Of a stretch of 64,000 nucleotides of DNA, positions 1 through 10,100 are shown piece by piece. How positions within the stretch are numbered: the first letter of the stretch is position 1; each line of letters starts with the position of its first letter. Source of the DNA: Anthoceros angustus (lineage: Eukaryota > Streptophyta > Anthocerotopsida > Anthocerotales > Anthocerotaceae). The notes below the pieces were generated by a model. It was not told the origin of the DNA. It was given only the letters and a program-made list of their open reading frames with translations, and did no database searches. Location of the stretch: positions 744,001-808,000 of the forward strand of contig VJWM01000011.1 in the NCBI GenBank assembly GCA_010909165.1. The letters run 5' to 3'. A program made the position numbers and the translations under genes.

Positions 1-1280
1 GAAAATCAAAGGATAATAGGTAATACCCTTCTTCCTCAAACTTCCCGCGACGATGGCGACGTTGGTGGCGGTGATGGCGATGGCGATACGCTACCGCGGC
101 GCCAATCCACGGGAGGCGCCCGTGGCGCCCCCGTGTCCTCAACTGCGGCCCCTCTCCGCACCGCCGTGGTAGTCGCCCTCAGCGCCATCCGGGCGTCCTT
201 GCGAGGGCGCCCAGGGGCGCTGGCGCCAAACAAAAGACAAGGCGCCCCTACTGGATGCCCATAGTGTTCCTGGTGATGAAGAGTCTGCCTCCCGGACCTC
301 GTCCTTCGCCTGACCTTTCAAAGAAACTCCTGCATTGTCATTGATCGACCTCATCCTCGGAGGATGATGAAAGAGTGCCTAAGGATCCTACAGGGGACGC
401 TCAGCGAGAAGAGAAAGCCCGTGTAAGTAGATTGTCTTCATTTTGCCATTTCTCCTGATGCACATTTTGTGAACAATTGCTGGATCTCACCAAAGGGGAA
501 GCGCCCCTAGGTGATGAGGACGTGCCCCTCCCTCCCTTCAATCAATGATGCTCTGAAAATGTACCTCGCCAAAGTGTTTGTAGGAAAGATTGCCCATCTT
601 ATGCTTCTAAGAAGAAGCTATGACAAAGTGGATTACAAGGATGCTAACTTGATGGATAAAGGACACTGGTTGTGTGGTGGCGTTTGCGATGGGTGGAGAC
701 GGCATGGGGAGGATATGACAAAGGAGGAAGGGAAAGGTGCAATATTAAATAAGGTTATTCATTATATCCTAATTTCTATATGAGTTTTAGGATCGATAAT
801 AACCTAGCATAAATTTTGCTTGATGCGGTGTAAACACATTTTGTTTCCCTAAGTGTATTAAAGACAAAAACATGGGCTATTATAAGCGGGAATTCTACCA
901 AAAGGTGACCCGGAAAATAAAGTATACATACTCACCTTAGGTTTAAGTGAAAAGGAGATGTCCCTGACTCCTATATGTGAGGAAACTACCATCCACATGA
1001 TAAAAATAGCAAGTCTCCCATGTGAGGAATTTCAGGACATATCAAACATATTTTCCGTAGGTGCCTTTGGTGCTAAGGGAATTTAATGTTTTAATTACAT
1101 AAATACTGCTTAAATATTATTTTTTATTTTTTAATATAAATATTCCAGGTTCTATGTTGGCTGTCTATGAGGAGGAAGGCGGATGACCTAAGCTATTTTG
1201 AGATAGAAGAAGAAAAATGTTCAGAAAAATAGTAAGACAATAATTTTTGGGCTAAGATTTTAAGGTTATCTTAAATCGGC
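1..1280. other. No supported gene
   Basis: The first 500 bases are GC-rich and the remainder turns AT-rich. A 90-codon open frame at 511-783 (+) and two GC-driven frames at 36-354 (-) have no recognisable motif, no splice context and no similarity to anything else in the window. I see no gene here. Confidence 0.5.
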
Positions 1281-1873
1281 CCTAAGGCTATAGTATTAGG
1301 TTAAAGGTTTGGACTGTGTCCATTATACCTAAACATTTCATGTGTTTCCTATGTAACTCAATTCCCAATGACTTTGTTAATAAATCGTGACATTGTCTAA
1401 AGTTTGAACATAACTAATATTTATGGTTTGATCTTCTAACTTTTCCCTTATGTAGTGATACTCAACAGCTATATGTTTAGTTCTAGAGTGAAAACAGGTT
1501 TTCAAGTGCAATGGCACCACCTATCACTAAACAAAGATGTAGGCTTGAGTTGAGGATGATGAAGTTCACTCAAAACTAACACCGGACCACCTATGTCTTT
1601 CAAGATTCGCACTGGTAGGTGTTAAACCTTTGCAAGGCAAGGGGTTCTATATAGAGCTCCCTTAGACATTTGGATCAACTTTGACTATTAGGATGACCAA
1701 GGCGACAATGCCAAAGCATGGTTTGGGTAGGTGTCACGAGTTTGAAATGACAACATTAGCGAGGAATGGGTGGCTCCCACTTGTCGACAATCTATAGAGA
1801 CCATCATCTAAAGTGCATGTGCGATCGTGTAGTTTCTATCGCTATGTAAGAAGAGAACTATGTGCATAAAGGA

Positions 1874-2818
1874 TCACCTAGAGTGTGTTCTTGGCAAAGA
1901 CTCGTGGCGTAGATTCTTGCATTGAAGGAACATGGAGGACTTGATGAAGATGAAGAACCCTCGAATCACACTTGAATACAATCGAACCAAACCCGCTATG
2001 GGTAGGTTGTGATCATCTCCGTGAGGATGATTGATGTCCTGTGGGTGAGTAGTAAGCGTAATCTCGGCCTCGCCGTCCTCTTCCTCTACCCCTTGTGAAG
2101 ACATCACCGCTTTGGCTCGGAGTGATGGTGACGCGTTTGTTGCCTCCTCCTGTAGCAATGCTCCAATAAGTTCGGAGACACTGATGTCTGGCTCTTCATT
2201 TGGATCTTCATCTGCAGCTTTTCTGACATTACGAATCACTGCATTTTGAGTTGTAATGAAGGGCCTATAAGAAGGTGGCAATGAAGATAAGAGAATGACG
2301 TAAGCCTCCATCTCTGAGATAGGTACGCCAGTTGAAGATTCCAAATGAGATCGTGCCAATCGAAAAGCATTAACATGATGTTCGATGGTGTCAGACTCCT
2401 TCATTGAGAGGTTGCGGAAGTTACGTGAAGCTGCAACAATACTCATTACATCTCGAGATGAATATAATTGAGCAAGGTGAGTCCACATATCCTTGGAGGT
2501 CTTTGCGTGGACATGTCTCACCATATGTTGAGAAAGTCCACGACCAATAAATCTTGTGCCTTCGTCACAGCGTCCCGGAAGGTTGAAGTTCACGTTCAAA
2601 TCGGGCGTGTGGCCTTGGAATTGATCCATCGGATGCCCCAAAGGTCTCTTTGCCGCAAAGCTCCTCGCATTCTCAATGACCCGGATGTCATAATCCCTTC
2701 CATTGAATCTATCTTTCTCTTTGAAATCACCATAATGATAATGCAATGAAGTGTTAGCATTATCATTACCCAATGGGGAATTAGGAGTTTGTTCTTCATC
2801 ATTGATCACTCCAGCCAT
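1874..2818 (-). pseudogene. gag: copia gag (UBN2-type) fragment
   Basis: A 314-codon frame starting at an ATG at 2818. Early residues contain the copia gag entry motif KDRFNGRDYDIRV. The middle carries the helical UBN2 core (KDMWTHLAQLYSSRD, then NLSMKESDTIEHHVNAFRL, then LLSSLPPSYRPF). The product would be the capsid-forming part of the polyprotein. No CCHC zinc knuckle is visible before the stop, so the frame is truncated after the gag core. The downstream coding parts are present only as short traces closer to position 1290. Confidence 0.75.
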
Positions 2819-2974
2819 TGTAGGTGATTTAGAGGACTAGGCCTCATGTCTGACCTCATCTTCTCTATTGCATGCGAAACTCTTCTCTTGCATCATAATC
2901 TGATTCGGATGATGATAGCATGCTCTCGAATCTCTGCGCATTATCAACCTTAGAGAGAATAGACAATTTTGTCC

Positions 2975-3406
2975 TTAATTCAGATAATTCTCCCTTAAGA
3001 TCAAAGATTGGATTCTAAGAGTTGCTAATTGATGATCAATTTCTTGAAATCTAAGAGTTTCTATGCTATTTTTGTCTTGCAGACTAGAAGATAAAGGAGT
3101 ACTAATACCAGCATTCAAGTTTGGGATATGTTGGAGAGCTAATTCTAATGCCTTGACGTGAATTGGGCTAAAAACTTCTAGCAAATCACGTCTAGCTAGC
3201 TTGATAAACTTCCCTTGATCTGGTTTAGAAATTAAAATAGATGCAATGAAGTTTGCTATACAAGAGGAGGTTTCTATCTCTCCCTCTATAGCTTGTTGTC
3301 TTCTATTGCTTCTATGTGTTGGACTCCTAATTTGTTCTTGTTGTCTTGTAGGACTATCTCTCTTCTTAACTCTATGCCTCCTCCTTCTAAGGGAACACAA
3401 ATCCAT
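2975..3406 (-). CDS. Leader ORF between primer-binding site and gag, unknown product
   Basis: A 143-codon open frame lies between the primer-binding site and gag of the copia relic, in the same orientation. It is basic at the N-terminus (about residues 5-35 rich in Arg/Lys) and helical afterwards, with no motif I recognise. Copia elements normally have gag as the first frame, so this is either a captured sequence, an alternative N-terminal part of the polyprotein or a chance frame in the leader. The frame is intact while much of pol is gone, which is mild evidence that it may be chance. Confidence 0.3.
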   Translation of the reverse strand: MDLCSLRRRRHRVKKRDSPTRQQEQIRSPTHRSNRRQQAIEGEIETSSCIANFIASILISKPDQGKFIKLARRDLLEVFSPIHVKALELALQHIPNLNAGISTPLSSSLQDKNSIETLRFQEIDHQLATLRIQSLILRENYLN

Positions 3407-3595
3407 TGAGGAAGGACAAAGAATTAGAGCATAAAAGCATTGTTAGAAGAGAAATGTTAGCATAAAAAGAATGCATGCAAAGATAGCAATTTTAGGATAA
3501 GCACAATCTATCTAGTCAAACGCTAGATTAGAAAGTGTCTCCTAGATAAGCTACTTAGATGCATGAGGATACACAAGCAAACAAAGAGCAAGTGT

Positions 3596-3607
3596 GCTCT
3601 GATACCA
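3596..3607 (-). promoter_or_regulatory. Primer-binding site (initiator tRNA-Met type)
   Basis: On the minus strand the bases read TGGTATCAGAGC, the usual plant copia primer-binding site complementary to the 3' end of initiator tRNA-Met. It abuts the LTR end directly. Confidence 0.9.
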
Positions 3608-3830
3608 TGATGAGAATCATACACAAGCTGAAGCAATATGTGTTGCATTAATTCATAATAGAAAGTACATGACTTTATGTAGGCAAGGTTGTTGTAACCG
3701 TTAAGTGGTTGTAACAACTAACCAATTAAATAACTACTAGAAGAAACTACTTAGTGGCCTAAGGACTAAATTAATTATTAAGTCCTAGGTGCCCTAGTGA
3801 AGAGTGCCCTAATAGTAAGCTATTTTATCA
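3608..3830 (-). repeat. copia LTR (223 bp)
   Basis: The block begins TGATGAGAAT and ends TTTTATCA on the plus strand, so it has short inverted ends (TGAT...ATCA), and it abuts the primer-binding site. Read on the minus strand it is the 5' LTR. The distal boundary rests only on the inverted ends. Confidence 0.7.
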
Positions 3831-3849
3831 TATCCTTCCGCTTGTGTGG

Positions 3850-4050
3850 CGTGCAGAATGTCTCGCCATTCCAGACTCAGTCGGTTAATAGCGAAAGCGA
3901 GGTCCGGATGTGGGAACTTGCTTTGTGCAAAGCTTCGGATGACACTTCCTGCACTGAAATCATTTGTGCTAGAATTTTACAACCTATTGTCAGAGCTTGA
4001 TCGAGGTTGAAGGTCAAATCAGCCATGCGGCGAACTCGATGCGATGCCGG
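3850..4050 (+). pseudogene. Fragment of the ROCO-caspase C-terminal exon
   Basis: The stretch aligns by eye with the last exon of the caspase copy at about 34320-34490. One frame gives EFYNLLSELDRG then stop, against EFCNLLSALERLKA then stop in that copy. Upstream bases also correspond, including GCGAGGTCCGGATGTGGGAA against ACGAGGTCCAGGCTGTGGAG. It has no start and no caspase domain here, so it is an isolated, decayed 3' fragment next to the copia LTR. The family role of this tail is unknown. Confidence 0.45.
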
Positions 4051-4140
4051 TATTGAGCGAAAGCAAGCCGTGTTATGTGCACAATTTGTACAGCATGATT
4101 CTAGCCAGAACTCGGTAAGCACCATGGCGCCACCAGTCGG

Positions 4141-4216
4141 TAGAAGCACCCTAGCGCGGTGCTTCTACTAGCCTTCATGGGTAGCTCGGTAGAAGCACCC
4201 TAGCGCGGTGCTTCTA
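4141..4216. repeat. Two tandem copies of a perfect hairpin
   Basis: At 4141-4167 and again at 4190-4216 the sequence is TAGAAGCACC, a 7-base loop CTAGCGC, then GGTGCTTCTA, a perfect 10-bp stem. The copies are 49 bp apart and the spacer is also duplicated with one change. Confidence 0.85.
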
Positions 4217-4278
4217 CTAGTCTTCATGGGTAGTGTATATGACTATATAATGTAGAAATAAGAGTGTTGTGTCATGAT

Positions 4279-4295
4279 TAGGGTTTAGGGTTTAG
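4279..4295 (+). repeat. Short interstitial telomere-type motif
   Basis: The bases TAGGGTTTAGGGTTTAG contain two units of the plant telomere repeat TTTAGGG. Such telo-boxes also occur in promoters, but no gene follows within 1 kb here. Confidence 0.5.
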
Positions 4296-5430
4296 TGGAT
4301 AATGTCATTAGTGATTAATCATTATTAATTATCCAGCTGATACCCGTTCATTAGGGTTGTGTCCCTAGGTTGAATAGACATGCCTTTTCAGTTATAAGTT
4401 AAAGTTGTCTTTTCAACATATATAGTATGACTTTTCTTGATTGAAATATATATGTAATTTACTCACTATTTTCAATAATCTGTATAAATTATCATATAAT
4501 CGCCATGTCTATCCATGACAATCTTTATTTCTGTTTATGTTTATCCTTGTCTATATTGCTATGATTATTTGCAAGGTTCAGTTCTCAATTATTTACAACA
4601 AAAATATATATTTAATTTTAAATATCTAGAATGACAACAAAGGAGCCTTTTATAGTCCACTTGGACATAATTTCCTTAACAACTCATGGTGCATACCTCA
4701 ACGTGCTCAACAAAAAAGAACCCTGGAACATGGAGGAACGCCAATCACGCTTGTGTTTGAGTCAGTATCTGAATACTAAGACATGAGTCAAGTCTCCGGG
4801 TACTAAGACATGAGTCACATCTTTGAGTACGAAAACAATACTAATAGAAGAAGAAGAAGAAGGACTCTTCTAATGAGGGCCGAATGCAATATATAAACGC
4901 CAGTGTGTGGAGCATGAGTGGCACAAGAAGATGCCAGTAGGTCAGACTCCATACCCGATCATCGGTACATGTACTTGATGAGCAACAACTGAGGCCCCAG
5001 CAGCACAGCATTTGACGGCGAGCATAGACGCATGGGAACAAGTTAGAACTCATCCTGGAAGTCAGCCGTCACTGTGTCAACCTTCAGGCTCTCAACATGG
5101 AGTTGATTCTTAGGACTTGTAGAAGTCAGCAGAGCAATGCATGTCTGCAACTACCGGTGGTGAGGAACTGCCGACCTGGCACCTCCTGATGTTGCAAATC
5201 ACTGCATGATGCATTCTTTGACAGATGCTATATGCTTGGTTTGGTTGCAGCGGAGGCATCTGGGCAGGCACGATGGCGGGAGAAGTCGCTGGCTAACTCT
5301 CCGCAGTGATGCCGGTTCATGTCAGATAAGGTAAATTGGGCACGCAATGCTCATGGTTTGCTTGTAAGGAGGTAACCACGTGAAGAGGAACATCTGAGTA
5401 AGGAGTAAGGCCGTTGAGGTCCTGGACCTT
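4296..5430. other. No supported gene
   Basis: AT-rich to about 4860, then mixed. The bases ACATGAGTCA occur twice near 4780-4820 in a short direct duplication. No coding signal was recognised before the PPR remnant. Confidence 0.5.
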
Positions 5431-5433
5431 CTG

Positions 5434-6545
5434 GTGCAGCCAGGGTGGTATGTGCCCGCATCTTTCTTCTATCAGGTCATCAAGAGGTGCATTGCACACA
5501 AAGATCTGGGTGCTGGCAGGGGTGTGCATACCCTGATTGTCAGAAGTGGGTATTTGGGCAGCAGATTCTTGGCCAATCACGTCATACGAATGTATGCTGC
5601 CTATGGGAGGTTGGAGGATGCGTTGCAGGTTTTGAATGGATTGGCTGCTCCCAATGCTTATTCGTGGTCCTCCAGAGTTGAGGCACATGTTGACAATGGA
5701 CAGGCCAGGCAGGCAATCGAGATCTATTTGAGGATGGGACAGTCATCCCTATGTTGGCAGATAATCATCTGTTTGTGGCAGCACTTAAGGCTTGTGCCAG
5801 TGCAGAAGATCTGACATCAGGCAGACAGGTCCATTCCGATGTCCTGAGTAGTGTGCTTGAGCCTGATGTGTTTGTTGGGAGCTGCCTGGTGGAAATGTAT
5901 GCAAGATGTGGGAGGTTGGATGATGCTCGCACAATCTTTGACAAGTTGGACTCGAGAAACGTGGTCACATGGAATACGCTGCTTGGAGGGTATGCTCAGG
6001 GTGGGCGTGGGCAACTTTGAAGCCCTTGCGCTCTATGCAAGTATGCAAGAGGAGGAATCCATCTGCCTGACCATGTCACGGTTTTGTGCCTCCTCAAAGC
6101 ATGTGCTAGCAGTGGAACACTACACCAGGGAAGGCAGCTTCATTCACAAATACAGGAAGCAGGTGTCGGATCTGAGGTGATGGTGGGGAGCTGCCTCATA
6201 TGTATGCAAGATGTGGAAGCTTGGATGATGCCCGGACTGCCTTTGACAACATGACCAGAAGAAATGTGGTGACCTGGAACGTGATGCTCGCAAGATATGC
6301 TGATGGTGGGCTAGGTGAAGAAGCCCTGTCTCTTTATGCAACTATGCAACAGGAGGGCGTTACTTCAGCAGATCACGTAACTTTTGTAAAAGCATGTAAA
6401 AGCATCGAGGCATTGGAGCAGGGAAGGCAGCTACATGACCAGGTTCAGGAGATGGGGCTGCAAGTTGACGTGGTCATTTCGAGCTGCCTGGTGGACATGA
6501 ATGCAAAGTGTGGGAGCTGAGAGGATGCCCGCAGGGTGTGCCTGC
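5434..6545 (+). pseudogene. Pentatricopeptide repeat (PPR) pseudogene
   Basis: PPR proteins bind organellar RNA. Three successive reading frames carry ordered PPR motifs: 5434-5814 (HVIRMYAAYGRLEDALQVL), 5751-6020 (LVEMYARCGRLDDARTIFDK, then NVVTWNTLLGGYAQGG) and 6200-6520 (MYARCGSLDDARTAFDNMTR, then NVVTWNVMLARYADGG). The alternation of motifs is that of the PLS class typical of RNA-editing factors. Frames change near 5740, 6010 and 6190, and a stop at about 6518 interrupts the next MNAKCGS motif. No C-terminal E or DYW domain is seen. Too many breaks for a working gene, although some could be sequence errors. Confidence 0.8.
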
Positions 6546-6559
6546 CATTGCTTCTGGGA

Positions 6560-7173
6560 AGCTAGGTGCATCCACGACTTGCTCCAAAGACAGCTCACCT
6601 TGGGAGCATCACGTGGCAGAGGAATATACCTGTTCTACAAAGAGCATCGCTTGACGGGGTCAAGAGGAACGTGCCTCATGTTCTGAAGATCTGGAGCCCA
6701 GCAGACAGTGTACGGATTGGGGCTGGACATCTCGCTTCCTTTCACGGAAGGGCCATCTTCATGGACGAAAGAGAGAGAGTGCAGCGCTCCTGAGGCTGAA
6801 AGCCACTCACAAGGCATCCGACAAAGCACAGAAAAATGTCGTCCGAAACCACTGGTGTCAGGAATGCCTTGTCGTGCAAAGTCTACAGTGTAGACAGGTT
6901 GGGAACAAGTAGCTAAAGAGGCGCCTTTGCAGGCGTGCAGAAGTTGCTCCACTGCATGCTTCTCCGCGCCGCTGGCCAGCACTGGCCCAGCAGGAGTGGA
7001 TTCGAATCTCCCAATCACACTTGCACGCTTCTTGTTGCAACTTGCAAGTGCCCACATTGATCCATATAAGAGAATCGGGATGAGCAGGATGTGGAGTGGG
7101 ACGCCGTTTGCTCTGCTTGCCTTTTCTTGCAAGTCCTCCTGAGAAGGTGGGACGTTGTTGTGGAGGTTGGGCT
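6560..7173. other. Intergenic, upstream of the LRR-ROCO locus
   Basis: No gene supported. A minus-strand 165-codon frame (6635-7132) shows no motif. This stretch should hold the promoter of the LRR-ROCO locus, but I see no convincing TATA box. Confidence 0.4.
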
Positions 7174-10100
7174 ATGGCGGATCCACCTCTTCCTGCCGGC
7201 GCCGCGCTGGTGGACCTGCTCGAGAGCCTCGAGTCCCGCTCGCCGCAGCTGCGTGCGTTGCTTGCAGAGCTGGAGTCCGACTCGCCAAAGCGGCAGGAAC
7301 TGCCATCTTTTGATTCGTGGGGAAGCTACTTCAATTGCGACTGCCAGGACGGGGAATGTCACCACCGCGAGGAGTGGCACTGGGCGGTGCGCTTGCGTCT
7401 GCTCACCGCTATCGGCAGATGCCGTACGCTCAGGAAGATTCAACTGAATCCTCTGTGGAAGAGGGTCACAGCGTGAGGCGGGACGAGGCGTTGGCGCTCT
7501 TTTCAGGCTTGCAACACAACCTTGTGCTGGAGGAGCTGAATCTGTTTGGCTACAAGGGGTTTGGGACGGCAGCAGCGTGCCTCCAGGCACTGAGTGCCGT
7601 CATCGACAGAACTCATCGCTCACTGGACTTCCTCGGTCTGCAATCTGTGGGATTGAGTGCAGAAGGACTGGGTGCCATCGCTGCAGCCCTTGGACGCAAT
7701 GTCAGCTCTTCAGTGCTGTCCAGATTGTCTCTGTGTGGGAACGACATCAGGAATGCTGTCGGGCGCAACACTTGGCCGACATCCTTACCAAGTCGCCCAA
7801 GCTGCGCAATCTCTGGATGAGCAACATAGGCATGGACGAGGAAGGAGCCGTGGTGATTGCACAGGCCCTGGCGCATACCACTACACTGGCTGGGCTTAGA
7901 ATCGGAGATCCTGCGCCCCGGAATCCAAACCGGCCCGCGCCCATGTTCCTCGTTCCATTGCTCCAAGCTTTGGTGTGGCACACCCTGGCGGATCCTCCAG
8001 CTGCTGTTTCTGGCAATCACTCCATCACACGGCTTGTCCTTGAGTGTCCGGGAGGCCAGGAGGCTGTGGAGCCAGGGCTGGGAGAAGCCCTGGCTCAGGT
8101 GCTTGCACCAACCGGGCTGAAAGACCTCAGACTATCCAGCTTCTTCGTCACACGCGGATTGGGAGCTCTGCGGGAAAACAGCAGCATCACCAAACTCCTG
8201 GTGTTTCACTCGCGGCAGTCGGAGGATGATGACATGGATCCCATCCTGACCACCATCCTGGATGAGTGCAAGACTGTTGAGGAGGTGCAGATCCGGTTTG
8301 ACAAGCCCTTTGGTCCGTCCAGCTTCACCAAGGCGTTTTCCAAGGGTTGCTGCAGAAAACCGCAGCATCAACAGGCTGGTGTTGGATGGCTGGGATGGCT
8401 GGACGACGAGATGTTTGAAGACCTGATTCAATCCCTGTCTACCAACACCAACACCCACCTCAGGCTGGATCACATCTCCATCAAGGGCACCTCATGGGAA
8501 AAGCAAGGCAGGGGCGAACGTCTGGAGAAAGCGTTGGGAGCTGCGCGAGTGCAGCCGCAGCTGCGTGCGTTGCTCGCAGACTTGGAGTCCGAGTCGCCAG
8601 TGCTGCAAGAACTCCCATCTGTGGATTTGTGGGAAGCTATTTCGATTGCCTTTGCCAGGAGGCCTACAGGAGTGTCAACACCGGGGCAGTGGCAGTGGTA
8701 CGTACGCCTGCGCCTGCTCACAGCTATCGGCAAATGCCGGTCGCTGAGGAAGATTCATCTGAATCCTCCGGGAGGAGGGCACTTACAGCGTGAGGAGGTA
8801 GAGGCGCTGGCTCTGCTATCAGGCTTGCAACACAACCTTGTGCTGGAGGAGCTGAATCTGTATGGCTACAAGGGGTTTGGGACGGCACCCTGCCTGCAGG
8901 CATTGACTGGCGTCATGGAGAGATGCTATTTCTCATTGGACTTGCTGGTCTGCAACATCTGGGATTGAGTGCAGAAGGACTGGGTGTCATCGCTGCAGCC
9001 CTTGGACGCAACCGCAGCTCAGTGCTGTCCAGATTGTCTCTTTGTGGGAACGACATCGGGAATGCTGTCGGGGCGCAACACTTGGCCGACATCCTTACCA
9101 ACTCGCCCAAGCTCCGCAATCTATGGATGAGCAACATAGGCATGGACGAGGAAGGAGCCGTGGTGATTGCACAGGCCCTGGCGCATACCACTACACTGGC
9201 TGGGCTTAGAATCGGAGATCCTGCGCCCCGGAATCCAAACCAGCCCGCGCCCATGTTCCTCGTTCCATTGCTCCAAGCTTTGGTGTGGCACACCCTGGCG
9301 GATCCTCCAGCTGCTGTTTCTGGCAATCACTCCATCACACGGCTTGTCCTCGAGTGTCCGGGAGGCCAGGAGGCTGTGGAGCCAGGGCTGGGAGAAGCCC
9401 TGGCTCAGGTGCTTCGCACCAACCGGGCTCTGAAAGACCTCACACTATCCAGCTTCTTCGTCACACGCGGATTGGGAGCTCTGCGGGAAAACAGCAGCAT
9501 CACCAAACTCCTGGTGTTCCACTCGCGGCAGTCGGAGGATGATGACATGGATCCCAACCTGACCGCCATCCTGGATGAGTGCAAGACTGTTGAGGAGGTG
9601 CAGATCCGGTTTGACAAGCCCTTTGGTCCGTCCAGCTTCACCAAGGCGTTTTTCAAGGGTTGCTGCAGAAAACCGCAGCATCAACAGGCTGGTGTTGGAT
9701 GGCTGGGATGGGCTGGACGACGAGATGTTTGAAGACCTGATTCAATCCCTGTCCACCAACACCAACACCCACCTCAGGCTGGATCACATCTCCATCAAGG
9801 GCACCTCATGGGAAAAGCAAGGCAGGGGCGAACGTCTGGAGAAAGCGTTGGGAGCTGCGCGAGTGCAGCCGCAGCTGCGTGCGTTGCTCGCAGACTTGGA
9901 GTCCGAGTCGCCAGTGCTGCAAGAACTCCCATCTGTGGATTTGTGGGAAGCTATTTCGATTGCCTTTGCCAGGAGGCCTACAGGGAGTGTCAACACCGGG
10001 GCAGTGGCAGTGGTACGTACGCCTGCGCCTGCTCACAGCTATCGGCAAATGCCGGTCGCTGAGGAAGATTCATCTGAATCCTCCGGGAGGATGGGCACTT

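Larger units (their letters stand above)
1290..3830 (-). mobile_element. Degenerate Ty1/copia retrotransposon with one LTR
   Basis: Reading the minus strand from 3830 downwards gives a 5' LTR, a primer-binding site, a leader frame, gag, a GAG-pre-integrase trace (LWHCRLGHPN near 1700) and an RNase H trace (SRTKHIAVEYHYIRE near 1440-1500). The order is that of a copia element. Protease, most of integrase and reverse transcriptase are missing between about 1520 and 1870, so it is an internally deleted, non-autonomous relic. No matching second LTR was found below 1290. It is a different lineage from the copia material at 16-31 kb: the gag proteins share only the general UBN2 pattern. Confidence 0.75.

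Noticed and set aside
6985-7015. tRNA B-box-like GGATTCGAATCTCCC
   Set aside because: No matching A-box or cloverleaf within the required distance.
6635-7132. 165-codon minus-strand frame upstream of the LRR locus
   Set aside because: No motif, low-complexity stretches and overlap with PPR remnants; probably chance.
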